NCBI GenBank assembly: GCA_910577175.1
Contig: CAJTLU010000001.1
Coordinates: 248,001-312,000, forward strand
Direction: 5' to 3'
Length of the DNA: 64,000 nucleotides
Source: an uncultured Lachnospiraceae bacterium
GTDB lineage: Bacteria; Bacillota; Clostridia; Lachnospirales; Lachnospiraceae
The first letter of the stretch is position 1. The number at the start of each line of letters is the position of its first letter. A program made the translations under genes and the position numbers. The notes beneath the pieces were generated by a model, which searched no databases, had not been told where the DNA came from, and saw only the letters and a list, made by a program, of their open reading frames with translations. Shown here in pieces: positions 33,660-42,029 of this stretch.

Positions 33660-34940
33660 ATGTTAGATTTAAAGTTTGTGAGAGAGAATCCGGAGATTGT
33701 AAAGCAGAATATCCGGAACAAGTTCCAGGAGAGCAAGCTCCCGCTGGTGGATGAGGTAATCGAGCTGGACAAGCAGAGCCGTGCCGCACAGCAGGAGGCG
33801 GACGGGCTCCGTGCAGACAGGAAGAGGATTTCCAAGGAAATCGGCGGCTTAATGGCGAAGGGCTTAAAGGAAGAGGCAGAGGCAAAGAAAAAGCAGGTGG
33901 AGGAGTCCGCGGCGCGTCTTGCAGAGCTGGAGGCAAAGGAAGCCGAGCTTTCTGAAAAGGTGCTAAAGATTATGATGACGATTCCGAATATCATCGACCC
34001 GAGCGTGCCGATTGGGAAGGACGACAGCGAAAACGTAGAAGTGAAGCGCTATGGCGAGCCGCTTGTGCCGGACTTTGAAATTCCGTATCATACCGAGATT
34101 ATGGAAAAGCTGAATGGAATCGACCTTGACAGTGCAAGAAAGGTAGCCGGGAATGGCTTTTATTACCTGATGGGCGACATTGCAAGGCTGCATTCCGCGA
34201 TTATCTCTTATGCAAGGGATTTTATGATTGACCGCGGCTTTACCTACTGTATTCCGCCGTTTATGATTCGCAGCAATGTAGCAACCGGCGTGATGAGTTT
34301 TGCGGAAATGGATGCCATGATGTATAAGATTGAGGGCGAGGATTTGTATTTAATCGGCACCAGCGAGCATTCCATGACTGGAAAGTTTATCGATACGATT
34401 CTGAATGAGGAGAGCCTTCCGCAGACGCTGACCAGCTATTCTCCGTGCTTCCGTAAGGAGAAGGGCGCGCACGGCTTAGAGGAACGCGGCGTCTACCGTA
34501 TCCACCAGTTTGAGAAGCAGGAGATGATTGTTGTCTGCAAGCCGGAGGAGTCCCCGCTGTGGTTCGACAGGCTGTGGCAGAACACTGTGGATTTCTTCCG
34601 TTCCATGGATATTCCGGTAAGGACGTTAGAGTGCTGTTCGGGCGACTTAGCGGACCTTAAGGTAAAGTCCATTGATGTGGAGGCATGGTCCCCGCGCCAG
34701 CAGAAGTATTTTGAGGTAGGAAGCTGCTCGAACCTCGGCGATGCACAGGCACGCCGCTTAAAAATCCGTGTCAACGGTGCAGACGGAAAGTATTTTGCGC
34801 ACACCCTGAATAACACGGTTGTGGCTCCGCCGCGTATGCTGATTGCCTTTTTAGAGAACAACCTGAATGCGGACGGCAGTGTCAACATACCGAAGGTACT
34901 GCAGCCGTATATGGGCGGAAAAGAAAAAATCGGGTGCTGA
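33660..34940 (+). CDS. serS: Seryl-tRNA synthetase
   Basis: 426 residues, standard length for class II seryl-tRNA synthetase. The N-terminal long coiled-coil arm for tRNA-Ser (residues about 25-105), motif 2 (CFRKEKGAHGLEERGVYRIH), the GSCSNLGDAQARR loop and motif 3 (NNTVVAPPRMLIAFLENN) are all present. ATG 33660 lies behind TTAAGGAGG. Expression is controlled by the upstream T-box. The following gap to 35268 (328 bases) holds a small hairpin and a palindromic repeat but no gene. Confidence 0.97.
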   Translation: MLDLKFVRENPEIVKQNIRNKFQESKLPLVDEVIELDKQSRAAQQEADGLRADRKRISKEIGGLMAKGLKEEAEAKKKQVEESAARLAELEAKEAELSEKVLKIMMTIPNIIDPSVPIGKDDSENVEVKRYGEPLVPDFEIPYHTEIMEKLNGIDLDSARKVAGNGFYYLMGDIARLHSAIISYARDFMIDRGFTYCIPPFMIRSNVATGVMSFAEMDAMMYKIEGEDLYLIGTSEHSMTGKFIDTILNEESLPQTLTSYSPCFRKEKGAHGLEERGVYRIHQFEKQEMIVVCKPEESPLWFDRLWQNTVDFFRSMDIPVRTLECCSGDLADLKVKSIDVEAWSPRQQKYFEVGSCSNLGDAQARRLKIRVNGADGKYFAHTLNNTVVAPPRMLIAFLENNLNADGSVNIPKVLQPYMGGKEKIGC

Positions 34941-35121
34941 TAGGGAACAGGACAACGCCGTCAGGGCAGCAGAAATGAATCGGTAATTTTAAATGAGGTG
35001 TCTTCCTGGATAAATTTTTCATAGCGGTACTCCTGTCAGAATGATGCCATCCGGGACGGCATGGGAGCCTTTGAAAATTCCTTTGGTCCATTATACAGAG
35101 CATCGTATGTTCTTCAAATCA

Positions 35122-35195
35122 GGCGCTTTCTTGTGGTTTCGCATTTTTTAGAGACATAGGATGATGTACAAAATGCGGAAATTCAAGAGGCGCCT
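35122..35195. repeat. Compact palindromic element (about 74 bases)
   Basis: GGCGCTTTCTTG ... CAAGAGGCGCC flank CTTGTGGTTTCGCATTTTTT and AAAATGCGGAAATTCAAG; the whole folds back with a short centre. Same end sequences as 10411-10523. Confidence 0.7.
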
Positions 35196-35268
35196 CTTGA
35201 TGTTTAACCGGATAGGGAGTGCCTGCAAATATAGCTGAAAGGAATTTTCAATTATGGAGGGATGCAGA

Positions 35269-35829
35269 ATGAGCGACATCATGGAATTTGCCGACAGGGA
35301 GGAATTCAGGAAGTGGCTTTCTGACCATTGCCTGTCGGAGGACGGCGTCTGGCTTTTATTTGGCAAAACCGGCGGTCCGAAAACAATAAAAGCAGGAGAA
35401 GCGCTGGAAGAAGCCCTTTGCTTTGGATGGATTGACGGACAGATGCAAAGCATCGACGATAAAACGTATAAGAAATATTTTTCTATGCGCAGGGAAAAGA
35501 GCAAGTGGTCGGAGAAAAATAAGGCATTGGCGGAAGGTCTGGAAGAACGGGGACTTATGACCGGGTTCGGCAGAAAGAAAATAGAGGAAGCTAAGAAAAA
35601 CGGACAGTGGGACGCGCCAAAACCCGCAGCGGTGACAGAGGAGCAGATTGCGCAGCTTTCTGCACTATTGAAAGAATATGAGCCTGCCTTTACCAACTTT
35701 CAAGCCATGTCCTTATCGGTAAAGAAAACCTATACGCGGGCGTATTTTGACGCAAAGACAGATGCCGGACGGGAAAAGCGGATTGCCTGGATGGTGGACA
35801 GACTTAATAAAAATTTGAAGCCGATGTAA
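35269..35829 (+). CDS. YdeI/OmpD-associated family protein
   Basis: 186 residues. The conserved N-terminal region EFRKWLSDHCLSEDGVWLLF, the EALCFGWIDGQ motif and the YFSMRREKSKWSEKN block define the YdeI family. Members are often labelled bacteriocin-protection proteins, a name with thin support. ATG 35269 is preferred over ATG 35254 because GGAGGG (35256-35261) lies between them at proper spacing. Monocistronic, directly before the AT-rich patch. Confidence 0.8.
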   Translation: MSDIMEFADREEFRKWLSDHCLSEDGVWLLFGKTGGPKTIKAGEALEEALCFGWIDGQMQSIDDKTYKKYFSMRREKSKWSEKNKALAEGLEERGLMTGFGRKKIEEAKKNGQWDAPKPAAVTEEQIAQLSALLKEYEPAFTNFQAMSLSVKKTYTRAYFDAKTDAGREKRIAWMVDRLNKNLKPM

Positions 35830-35906
35830 CGGCGATATGCGCTGGTAAGCTTTGATAAGGAGCTTGAGTTTCTGGTGCCCCTATGAGATAAATAGGAGAA
35901 GACATA

Positions 35907-37679
35907 ATGAAAAGGTTAAAACAATATTTTCTAATGTTAGATAAAAAGGATACGACTTATGAAGCAATATACAGAGGGGCTTATGGATATACAAAACGTG
36001 GTGAATTGGTTTTGAATAATCCTAAATTAGTTGGGAGAACTGATAAAGAATCTGAATATGAAAGAGAAGCTTTTCAAGATAGTACCTATTGGGATGGTGA
36101 TGTAAGTTATTATTTTTTTCGTACCCATAAAAGTACTCCTGATAAACCAAGTATTACTATTAGGATTCCTTTTGGTTTGTTAGATATTTCTGAAGAGATG
36201 TTAGATATTGTTGTTGCAGACTTTGGGTTAAGGTATTTTGAAAAAAAAATAATTGAAATGAACCGGAGTATATACAATAGAAGCAGGCCCGATAGGGAGA
36301 ACGGTGCTTTTTATTGCCAACATCCATATACTACTGTAAGAACGAGAAATTCATCATTTATTACAAGTGATGTAGATGATAAGTATCTAAATCTAATGAT
36401 TATGATTCAGTTCCCTTTGGAACAGCATAAGAAAGCTATTAAGATGGTATGCAGTATGTTGCCGGACGCTGTAAGGGAGTTCATATATGAGTTTAATGTA
36501 GAAGAATTAAGGGCATATAATGAATTATACATAAAACAGGAGAGAATCAGAGCATATTTAAAAAATAGTGAATACTGTTGTTTTATTGCTAACGGAAGCA
36601 TTTTGCCACATGATGAAGTTGAAGGAAATCCTATAGTTGATGCAATACCATTTATTTCACCGGACGAAGATGAGATTGAAATTGAGGGAATATGTGGTAT
36701 GGGAATACGTAGAGGAGTTACTGTTATTACAGGTGGTGGATACTCCGGGAAAAGTACGTTATTAGATGCCATTCATATGGGAATCTATAATCATATTAGT
36801 GGTGATGGAAGAGAATTTGTTATTACAGATGAAAGTGCTATCAAAGTTTCTGCTGAAGATGGCAGGTGTATTCATAATGTTAAGATCACTCCATTTATAA
36901 AGAAATTACCAGTTGAAGATACAGAACATTTTTCATCGAAGCATGCTTCCGGTTCGACTTCTCAGGCGGCCAATATTATGGAGGCAATTAATTATGAGAG
37001 TAAGCTTTTATTAATTGATGAGGATAAGAGTGCTACCAATTTTATGATACGTGATAGGGCTATGAAAAAGCTGATTAAGGATGAACCAATTACCCCGTTT
37101 ACAGAGAGGGTAAACGAATTATATGAGAGCGAAAATGTATCTACCATTTTAGTGGTTGGAGGATCATGTGAATTTATACCTTTGGCTAATCAGGTTTATA
37201 TGATGAATAATTATATGATGGGAAATTGTACTAATGAAGCAAAAAAGATTAGCAGTGAATATGTCGACATGGCTAAAGAAAAAGAAAAGAAAGCAGAATG
37301 GCGTTTCGACAGGATATTGAATTGTATGGAGTTTAGTTCATTTTCACATGATAATAATTCAGAGATACTGGATATATTTGAGATGAATTACCTTAAAATC
37401 GGCAAACATTCGATAGATTTGCGGATGGTATCGGAAATAAGTACTTATGAGCAATTGTGTGGAATAGGAGTTATTATTCGTCAGATGATGAAAATGAATA
37501 ATACTTCAAAAGCAAATCTGGTGGATTTAATAGAGGATGTTTATGAGAAGATAGATAGAGAAGGATTAGATAGTGTTTATTCAACAACGTTTTTGATGCA
37601 TAGATGGTTAGAACTCCCAAGAAAGAGTGAAATATGGGCTGCAATCAATAGGGCAACAAATCTTTCTTTTTTGTCATAA
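35907..37679 (+). CDS. Predicted ABC-class ATPase (PF09818-like), AT-rich
   Basis: 590 residues, soluble. The N-terminal half (to about 260) is the domain specific to this family (with YDEVEGNPIVDA-like region), and the C-terminal half is an ABC ATPase with Walker A TGGGYSGKSTLLDAI, a region with SSKHASGSTSQAANIMEAI in place of a normal LSGGQ signature, and Walker B LLLIDEDKSATNFMIRD. Codon use is conspicuously AT-rich (many AAT, ATA, TTA) compared with flanking genes, so it was probably acquired. There is no transmembrane partner, so it is not a transporter subunit. Biological role of the family is unknown. Confidence 0.82.
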   Translation: MKRLKQYFLMLDKKDTTYEAIYRGAYGYTKRGELVLNNPKLVGRTDKESEYEREAFQDSTYWDGDVSYYFFRTHKSTPDKPSITIRIPFGLLDISEEMLDIVVADFGLRYFEKKIIEMNRSIYNRSRPDRENGAFYCQHPYTTVRTRNSSFITSDVDDKYLNLMIMIQFPLEQHKKAIKMVCSMLPDAVREFIYEFNVEELRAYNELYIKQERIRAYLKNSEYCCFIANGSILPHDEVEGNPIVDAIPFISPDEDEIEIEGICGMGIRRGVTVITGGGYSGKSTLLDAIHMGIYNHISGDGREFVITDESAIKVSAEDGRCIHNVKITPFIKKLPVEDTEHFSSKHASGSTSQAANIMEAINYESKLLLIDEDKSATNFMIRDRAMKKLIKDEPITPFTERVNELYESENVSTILVVGGSCEFIPLANQVYMMNNYMMGNCTNEAKKISSEYVDMAKEKEKKAEWRFDRILNCMEFSSFSHDNNSEILDIFEMNYLKIGKHSIDLRMVSEISTYEQLCGIGVIIRQMMKMNNTSKANLVDLIEDVYEKIDREGLDSVYSTTFLMHRWLELPRKSEIWAAINRATNLSFLS

Positions 37680-37761
37680 CTCGTAGAAAGTATGTTCATT
37701 TTGGATGGCATCAGCCATCCGCTCTTGACGTACCCATTGATAAGTGATATATATAAAGCAA

Positions 37762-37793
37762 GGGCGAAAAGCTTATTTTCAAGCCTTTCGCCC
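37762..37793. terminator. Strong hairpin after the ATPase gene
   Basis: GGGCGAAAAGCTT / AAGCCTTTCGCCC with a short AT loop; stem stable but without a U-run, so only a tentative terminator. The rest of 37680-37954 is AT-rich with no credible gene. Confidence 0.5.
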
Positions 37794-37954
37794 ATCATTA
37801 TCATAGAAGATTCGTATTTACAGACTTTTTTTAATAATCTCAACCATATTCAGTTTTTTAATGTCTTATGTCTTGACGTTGTAATCATATCAAGAGAAAA
37901 GTACTTAATTTTCCTAAATACTTTTTTATGATGCACAGAAAACTTTATGTTCTT

Positions 37955-38419
37955 TTATCTATTGGTAAGCCACTCCATGCAGGGATATGGTTCACCTGTT
38001 CTAATAAACCATTCTACACATTTAGCAGCCATCTCTAAGTCATGCATAGTGTTTCTTTTCATGATTACTGACTGCCCATCACTGCATATAATCGGAGCTT
38101 CCTCATTGGAATTAAGATAATCCACATTGACAGAGGAATAGTAAAGGTCTTCTTCCTCATCACATATTTGCACAAATATCCACCCCTCACCACTTTCCAA
38201 TTGAAAAAATTTTATTCCGATATCCCCATCTGAATCTAAAGAAAGAAACAAGCTTTTATAAGTGTTGTTACGGATATTATTTATTATGCTTTGAATTCCA
38301 GCTTCCGAAATATCATGTATTCTGTCTTTTTCATTTGTGCTAAAACGTCTACTGGCAAATTTAATGCAAATATCAGTGGGCATAGTTTCTGGCAACTCTT
38401 TTTTAGGAATAATATTCAT
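37955..38419 (-). CDS. Hypothetical protein, possible immunity protein, AT-rich
   Basis: 154 residues, soluble, acidic. ATG 38419 lies 7 bases behind GGAGG; an ATG five codons upstream overlaps that site. The sequence mixes beta strands (YKSLFLSLDSDGDIGIKFF, GEGWIFVQICDEEEDLYY) and ends with a short helix and Trp-rich tail (CVEWFIRTGEPYPCMEWL). This plan recalls small Imm-type immunity proteins of polymorphic toxin systems, but no toxin gene is adjacent. It shares the low GC of the neighbouring ATPase gene. Confidence 0.6.
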   Translation of the reverse strand: MNIIPKKELPETMPTDICIKFASRRFSTNEKDRIHDISEAGIQSIINNIRNNTYKSLFLSLDSDGDIGIKFFQLESGEGWIFVQICDEEEDLYYSSVNVDYLNSNEEAPIICSDGQSVIMKRNTMHDLEMAAKCVEWFIRTGEPYPCMEWLTNR

Positions 38420-38497
38420 TTCTTTTTCCTCCATCTCTTGATTTGGTGAATTGTTTATTGATAGATATTATTTTATCACAACCATACGCATTATTCC

Positions 38498-38600
38498 ATT
38501 AAATATTTCTCAAACTTCCTTTATTACGTTTCATCATCTGTCTTGCTCGTTCCCTCTGTTCAGTGCTGACCGCCCTCAGCTTGCGGTAGCTGACATATGA
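38498..38600 (-). pseudogene. Orphan C-terminal coding fragment
   Basis: On the minus strand an open stretch ends with about 30 residues of protein-like sequence (KLRAVSTEQRERARQMMKRN) and a stop near 38498, with no start or 5' part. It abuts the valS remnant. Its parent family is not recognised. Confidence 0.3.
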
Positions 38601-38661
38601 TTTTGAAAAAGAACAGGTCTTAGATACCTCGTCCTGTCAGCTTGTATGTGTCGGGGCTTTA

Positions 38662-39170
38662 TCCCTGCAAGTGCGGGTGTAAGGAGTTTCTCCCGGAGGA
38701 GGCGGTGTTTGACACCTGGGCGACTTCATCGGTTACTACGTTAATCAATGCCAGATACGGGGAAAAAGAGGATAGTTCCGGAGAACTGCTTCCGATGGAT
38801 ATCAAAGACCTATGAGATGTCTGCGCTTCTGCCGGTTGACCGGTGGATTCTGGAACGGGTCAAGGAGACGACGGCAAGGGCGGCAGAGCTTTTAGAGGAA
38901 TATGAAATCGGGCAGGCAAGACATGAGATTGATACGCTGTTCTGGAAGGATTTCTGCGATTATTTATTGAGATTGCAAAGGAACGCCTCTGCCAGCCGGA
39001 GAAGCACGGCAGGGAGCAGAGATATTCGGGACAGATTGCCGTGTATTACAGCCTGTTCGGAATCCTGAAGCTGTATGCGATTTATACGCCTTATATCACG
39101 GAGGCGGTTTATCAGGACTTTTACAGAAAATACGAACGGGAAAGCTCCCTGCACCAGACGCTCTGGGAAA
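38662..39170 (+). pseudogene. valS: Valyl-tRNA synthetase remnant with deletion and two frameshifts
   Basis: Three reading frames together spell parts of a clostridial ValS. First: CKCGCKEF...VFDTWATSSVTTLIN up to a TGA near 38812 (tail of the catalytic domain). Then MSALLPVDRWILERVKETTA to WKDFCDYLL in a second frame from about 38818 (start of the anticodon-binding domain). Then EIAKERL...YSGQIAVYYSLFGILKLYAI to SLHQTLW in a third frame to about 39170. Sequence between the first two pieces (including the KMSKS region) is missing. It cannot make active enzyme; an intact valS must exist elsewhere. Confidence 0.85.
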
Positions 39171-39238
39171 GGAAGAAAGGAGAGAGGGGTATGTACCGGC
39201 GCGGAACGGATTATCTTCCGGAACTGACGCCGCCGGAG

Positions 39239-40033
39239 CTATCTTTTCTTTACAAGGTATGCAGTAAACTTCAGGCCGACGTCTACGCCAAAGGCGCTCG
39301 CCGCTTTGCCCAGTTCGTTGTCATCTGCCCGGAGGCTGCGGTAGTCATAGGGCTGTTCGGAAATAATTTCAAAGCCGTTTTCGAGAAAGCGGTCATGCCA
39401 TGAGGTCTGTTTTTCACAAAAAATAGTCCACGGCTTTTGGTTCATTTTCTCAAACAGCCCTAAAATGGCAGGAATATCCGTCCATTCATTTTCAATTGCA
39501 TAAAGAAGACCCTCAGGGGAGAGCGTGCGGCGGACCTCGGACAATGCCAGACGGTAGCCGTCCTCTCCGCGGCGGGTAGAGGACAGACCGATAAAGCTGC
39601 TGTACGCCGGTACGCTGTCGCTCTTTAACGGAATGTCGAAAGCAGAAAACTGGGCGAAGGAAAGCTGTTCATACGTTTTGTTATCCTCCAGGTACTGTTT
39701 CCATTCCTGCAGGACAAGTGCGTTGGCATCGGTTGCCATACAAGGGAGAAGAGGATTTTCCCGTTTGATGGAAGGAAGCAGCCCCATCCCCGGACCGCAG
39801 GCAAGTTCAATGACCGGGCTGTCAGCCTGACCGGCGGCAGAAATCAAATGACGTGAGGCTGGATTCTCCCAAAAGGTGCGCCTGCTTAAGCTTTCACGAA
39901 AGCCGGTGGTTCTCCAATAGTCGATGTCAGATTCGGTAAAAAAATCTCCGTCATTGCCGGCATTAAAATAGAAAATGCCGTTCTCCTCCCTGTCCGGTCT
40001 GCGTGAAAAAAGCTGTTCAAAAGTTCTGTCCAT
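39239..40033 (-). CDS. Class I SAM-dependent methyltransferase
   Basis: 264 residues. SAM-binding motif I is VIELACGPGMGLLPSIK near residue 75, with motif II MATDAN and a later LSPEGLLYAIENEW (motif IV/V). The N-terminal 50 residues (FYFNAGNDGDFFTESDIDYWR) are family-specific. Substrate unknown. ATG 40033 has only a weak purine-rich site (GGAGAAC). Its 3' end lies 70 bases beyond the valS remnant. Separated from the upstream flavin reductase by a terminator-like hairpin. Confidence 0.8.
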   Translation of the reverse strand: MDRTFEQLFSRRPDREENGIFYFNAGNDGDFFTESDIDYWRTTGFRESLSRRTFWENPASRHLISAAGQADSPVIELACGPGMGLLPSIKRENPLLPCMATDANALVLQEWKQYLEDNKTYEQLSFAQFSAFDIPLKSDSVPAYSSFIGLSSTRRGEDGYRLALSEVRRTLSPEGLLYAIENEWTDIPAILGLFEKMNQKPWTIFCEKQTSWHDRFLENGFEIISEQPYDYRSLRADDNELGKAASAFGVDVGLKFTAYLVKKR

Positions 40034-40051
40034 GGTGTTCTCCTTATTGTA

Positions 40052-40082
40052 AGAAGGGGCTGCGTCTTGTGCGGCAGCCCCG
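40052..40082 (-). terminator. Hairpin after the flavin reductase gene (dispersed type)
   Basis: On the minus strand GGGGCTGCCGC ... GCAGCCCC is followed by TTCTTACAA. The same GGGGCTG / TTCTTACAA arrangement occurs at 9196-9232, 59754-59822 and, degenerate, at 4309. Confidence 0.65.
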
Positions 40083-40103
40083 TGCCCTGGGAATCCGGCA
40101 ATG

Positions 40104-40607
40104 CTATCTTGCCAGAATTTCCGTGATTCCGCCTACATACATCGTATGGATATTATGGTCCTGATAAAATGCAGACGCGATGGAAGGGTAAAGCAGCTGG
40201 TCCTCTGTAATCGGGGTTGCAGAGAATTTCTGGCAGATGAATACAAGATTCCCCTCATCAATGAACGGGGTAGAGCCTCTGTAGTTTACATGGAGGCGGG
40301 CTCCTGCAATTTTGTCCTCATCTCTGCCGGAAACGGTGCCGAGATACTTTAAAGAACTGTGCTGGCCCTCAAAAAACGTAAGGGAAAAGGTGTCGTTTGC
40401 GTCAATGAATTCCTTGGTATAGCGGCTCTGGCGTACGAATATATATGCCACGTTCTTTCCCCACATAACACCAAACCCGCCCCAGGAGGCTGTCATGGTA
40501 TTGGCTTTCTCTTTTGTTCCGGCTGTAATCAACATCCACTCCTTCCCAATCTTGGTAAACGGGTTTAACTCAAGAAGGTCTGTGGGATACGGCTGAAATG
40601 TGTGCAT
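40104..40607 (-). CDS. Flavin reductase-like domain protein
   Basis: 167 residues, FMN-binding split-barrel fold. Motifs LLELNPFTKIGKEWMLITAG, NTMTASWGGFGVMW and VAYIFVRQSRYTKEFID are those of the flavin reductase/DIM6-NTAB group found in anaerobes. Likely binds FMN and reduces it or transfers electrons to an oxidoreductase; partner unknown. ATG 40607 lies behind AAAGAGGGA. Monocistronic, divergent from the broken methyltransferase. Confidence 0.87.
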   Translation of the reverse strand: MHTFQPYPTDLLELNPFTKIGKEWMLITAGTKEKANTMTASWGGFGVMWGKNVAYIFVRQSRYTKEFIDANDTFSLTFFEGQHSSLKYLGTVSGRDEDKIAGARLHVNYRGSTPFIDEGNLVFICQKFSATPITEDQLLYPSIASAFYQDHNIHTMYVGGITEILAR

Positions 40608-40732
40608 GGTAAATCCCTCTTTCCATAAATGTTTAATTCAGTTTACCACATTTTTCCCGAAATGTGAATAGGGTTTTGTTTGGTTTGAATCCTGTAAAAA
40701 GCGTCAATTTCCTGATTTTTTCATAAAGGAGC

Positions 40733-40763
40733 TTGACCTTTCTCCTACGGGAAGCTTTATAAT
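40733..40763 (+). promoter_or_regulatory. MerR-type promoter/operator with 19-base spacer
   Basis: TTGACC and TATAAT are separated by 19 bases that contain the dyad CTTTCTCC-TA-CGGGAAGC. The over-long spacer with a central TA dyad is the hallmark of promoters activated by DNA twisting through MerR-family regulators. No MerR gene is nearby. Confidence 0.7.
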
Positions 40764-40827
40764 GGCAGTGTATGGATGTCCGGTATCTGTCGGAAACAAA
40801 GGCGTGATTTTTGAAACGGAGGTGTTT

Positions 40828-41342
40828 ATGGAAAAATCGAGCATATCAAAAGGCTGGCAATGGGAAATGCTTAAGGAGAATCAGAGGGAATATTGGAGAA
40901 ATCCTTCTGAAGAATCCTATTACTTAGTGAATCGTTGGAAGATGCAGGGAAAGGAAGAATTTCTGGATCTTGGATGCGGTATGGGAAGGCATTCGATTCT
41001 TTTTGGAAAAAATCTTTTCCATGTAAAATGCTTTGATATCAGTGAAGAGGCAATACAAAGTACTAAACTGTGGGCAGAGGCGGAAAATCTGGAGTTCGGG
41101 TATGCCGTAGGGGATATGTTATGCCTGCCGTATGAAGACGAAAGTTTTGATTGCATTATGTGTAGAAATGTCATTTCACATTCTGATACGTGCGGTGTGG
41201 TGAAAACGGTTGCAGAGATAAGGAGGCACGGAGATTGTTCTGCGAATTTGAGATTGTGAGTATTTCGTATGTTGAAACATATTATGAGCATGACGGAAAA
41301 GAGTATAACTTGGCTCATTATCATATGCTGGTCAAAAAGTAA
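40828..41342 (+). pseudogene. SAM-dependent methyltransferase broken by internal deletion
   Basis: Start ATG 40828 (behind AACGGAGG) opens a normal methyltransferase: QWEMLKENQREYWRNPSEE, motif I FLDLGCGMGRHSILFG, then SFDCIMCRNVISHSD. After VVKTVAEIRR the frame collapses to a stop at 41259. The true C-terminus, FEIVSISYVETYYEHDGKEY to HMLVKK and a TAA, continues in another frame to 41342. About 60-90 residues expected between them are missing, so a deletion with frameshift is likely. It might still yield a truncated SAM-binding protein. Confidence 0.78.
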
Positions 41343-41382
41343 AAATTCCCGAGGGGATAAATGAATACTATATTACGAATAT

Positions 41383-41412
41383 TGCCGGGACAGGCTTTAG
41401 CCTGCCCCGGCA
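41383..41412 (+). terminator. GC-rich hairpin downstream of the broken methyltransferase
   Basis: TGCCGGGACAGGC TTTA GCCTGCCCCGGCA, one mismatch; no clear T-run follows. Confidence 0.5.
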
Positions 41413-41531
41413 GTGTTATATTCCTGAAGTCTGCATCTTCTTTCCGGAGCGGAGCCGTATCAGGAACAGAAAGATAAGAACCAGCGGAGAAGCGCGTGTA
41501 AGGCAGAGAAATGCGTTTTCTAAAAAAGTAG

Positions 41532-41560
41532 TTGACAAAATGGCAGTCTTATTGTATTAT
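41532..41560 (+). promoter_or_regulatory. Promoter of the gntR-ABC operon
   Basis: TTGACA, 17-base spacer, TATTAT. Confidence 0.75.
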
Positions 41561-41580
41561 TGTGTTAAGAGCTTAATACA
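41561..41580. promoter_or_regulatory. Palindromic operator for the GntR regulator
   Basis: TGTGTTAA-GAGC-TTAATACA, 7 of 8 bases paired, immediately downstream of the -10. The position fits autorepression by the YtrA-type regulator encoded next. Confidence 0.65.
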
Positions 41581-41615
41581 ACAGTACAGAAGCAAAAAGG
41601 AAAGGAGATGAGAGG

Positions 41616-41996
41616 ATGCCATGGGATATTTCATCCGAACGCAGTGTGTACCTGCAGTTAGTTGATATTATTAAGCAGAAGATTATGTCCGGAGAGTACC
41701 TTCCAGGACAGCGTATGGAAAGTGTCAGGGACCTGGCAGCGGAGGCTGCGGTGAATCCGAATACGATGCAGCGGGCGCTTGCAGAGCTGGAGAGGGAAGG
41801 GCTTTTGTATACGCAGCGTACCAGCGGGAGATTTGTCTCGGAGGATGCCGGAATGATTGCCGGGCTGCGCATGGAGGACGCGCAGCAGAAGGCGAGGGAG
41901 TTTTATCAGGAGATGGTGCAGACAGGGTTGTCTGCGGAAGAAGTCCGGCAGATGTTGGAAAGAGTAATTGCAGAAGCAGAAAAGGAAGAGAAGTAG
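41616..41996 (+). CDS. GntR/YtrA-family transcriptional regulator
   Basis: 126 residues. Winged helix-turn-helix at 10-75 (YLQLVDIIKQKIMSGEYLPG, SVRDLAAEAAVNPNTMQRAL) followed by a short helical tail instead of a large effector domain, which is the YtrA subfamily. These repress an adjacent ABC transporter operon and respond to cell-wall antibiotics or envelope stress. ATG 41616 lies behind AAAGGAGATGAGAGG. The ABC genes start 33 bases downstream. Confidence 0.92.
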   Translation: MPWDISSERSVYLQLVDIIKQKIMSGEYLPGQRMESVRDLAAEAAVNPNTMQRALAELEREGLLYTQRTSGRFVSEDAGMIAGLRMEDAQQKAREFYQEMVQTGLSAEEVRQMLERVIAEAEKEEK

Positions 41997-42029
41997 CGGA
42001 CAGTGGGAACTGCCGGAAAAGGAGGAGTT

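Noticed and set aside
37577..37931. Short AT-rich open frames on both strands after the ATPase gene
   Set aside because: They mirror each other across the hairpin at 37762, overlap the ATPase end and resemble no family.
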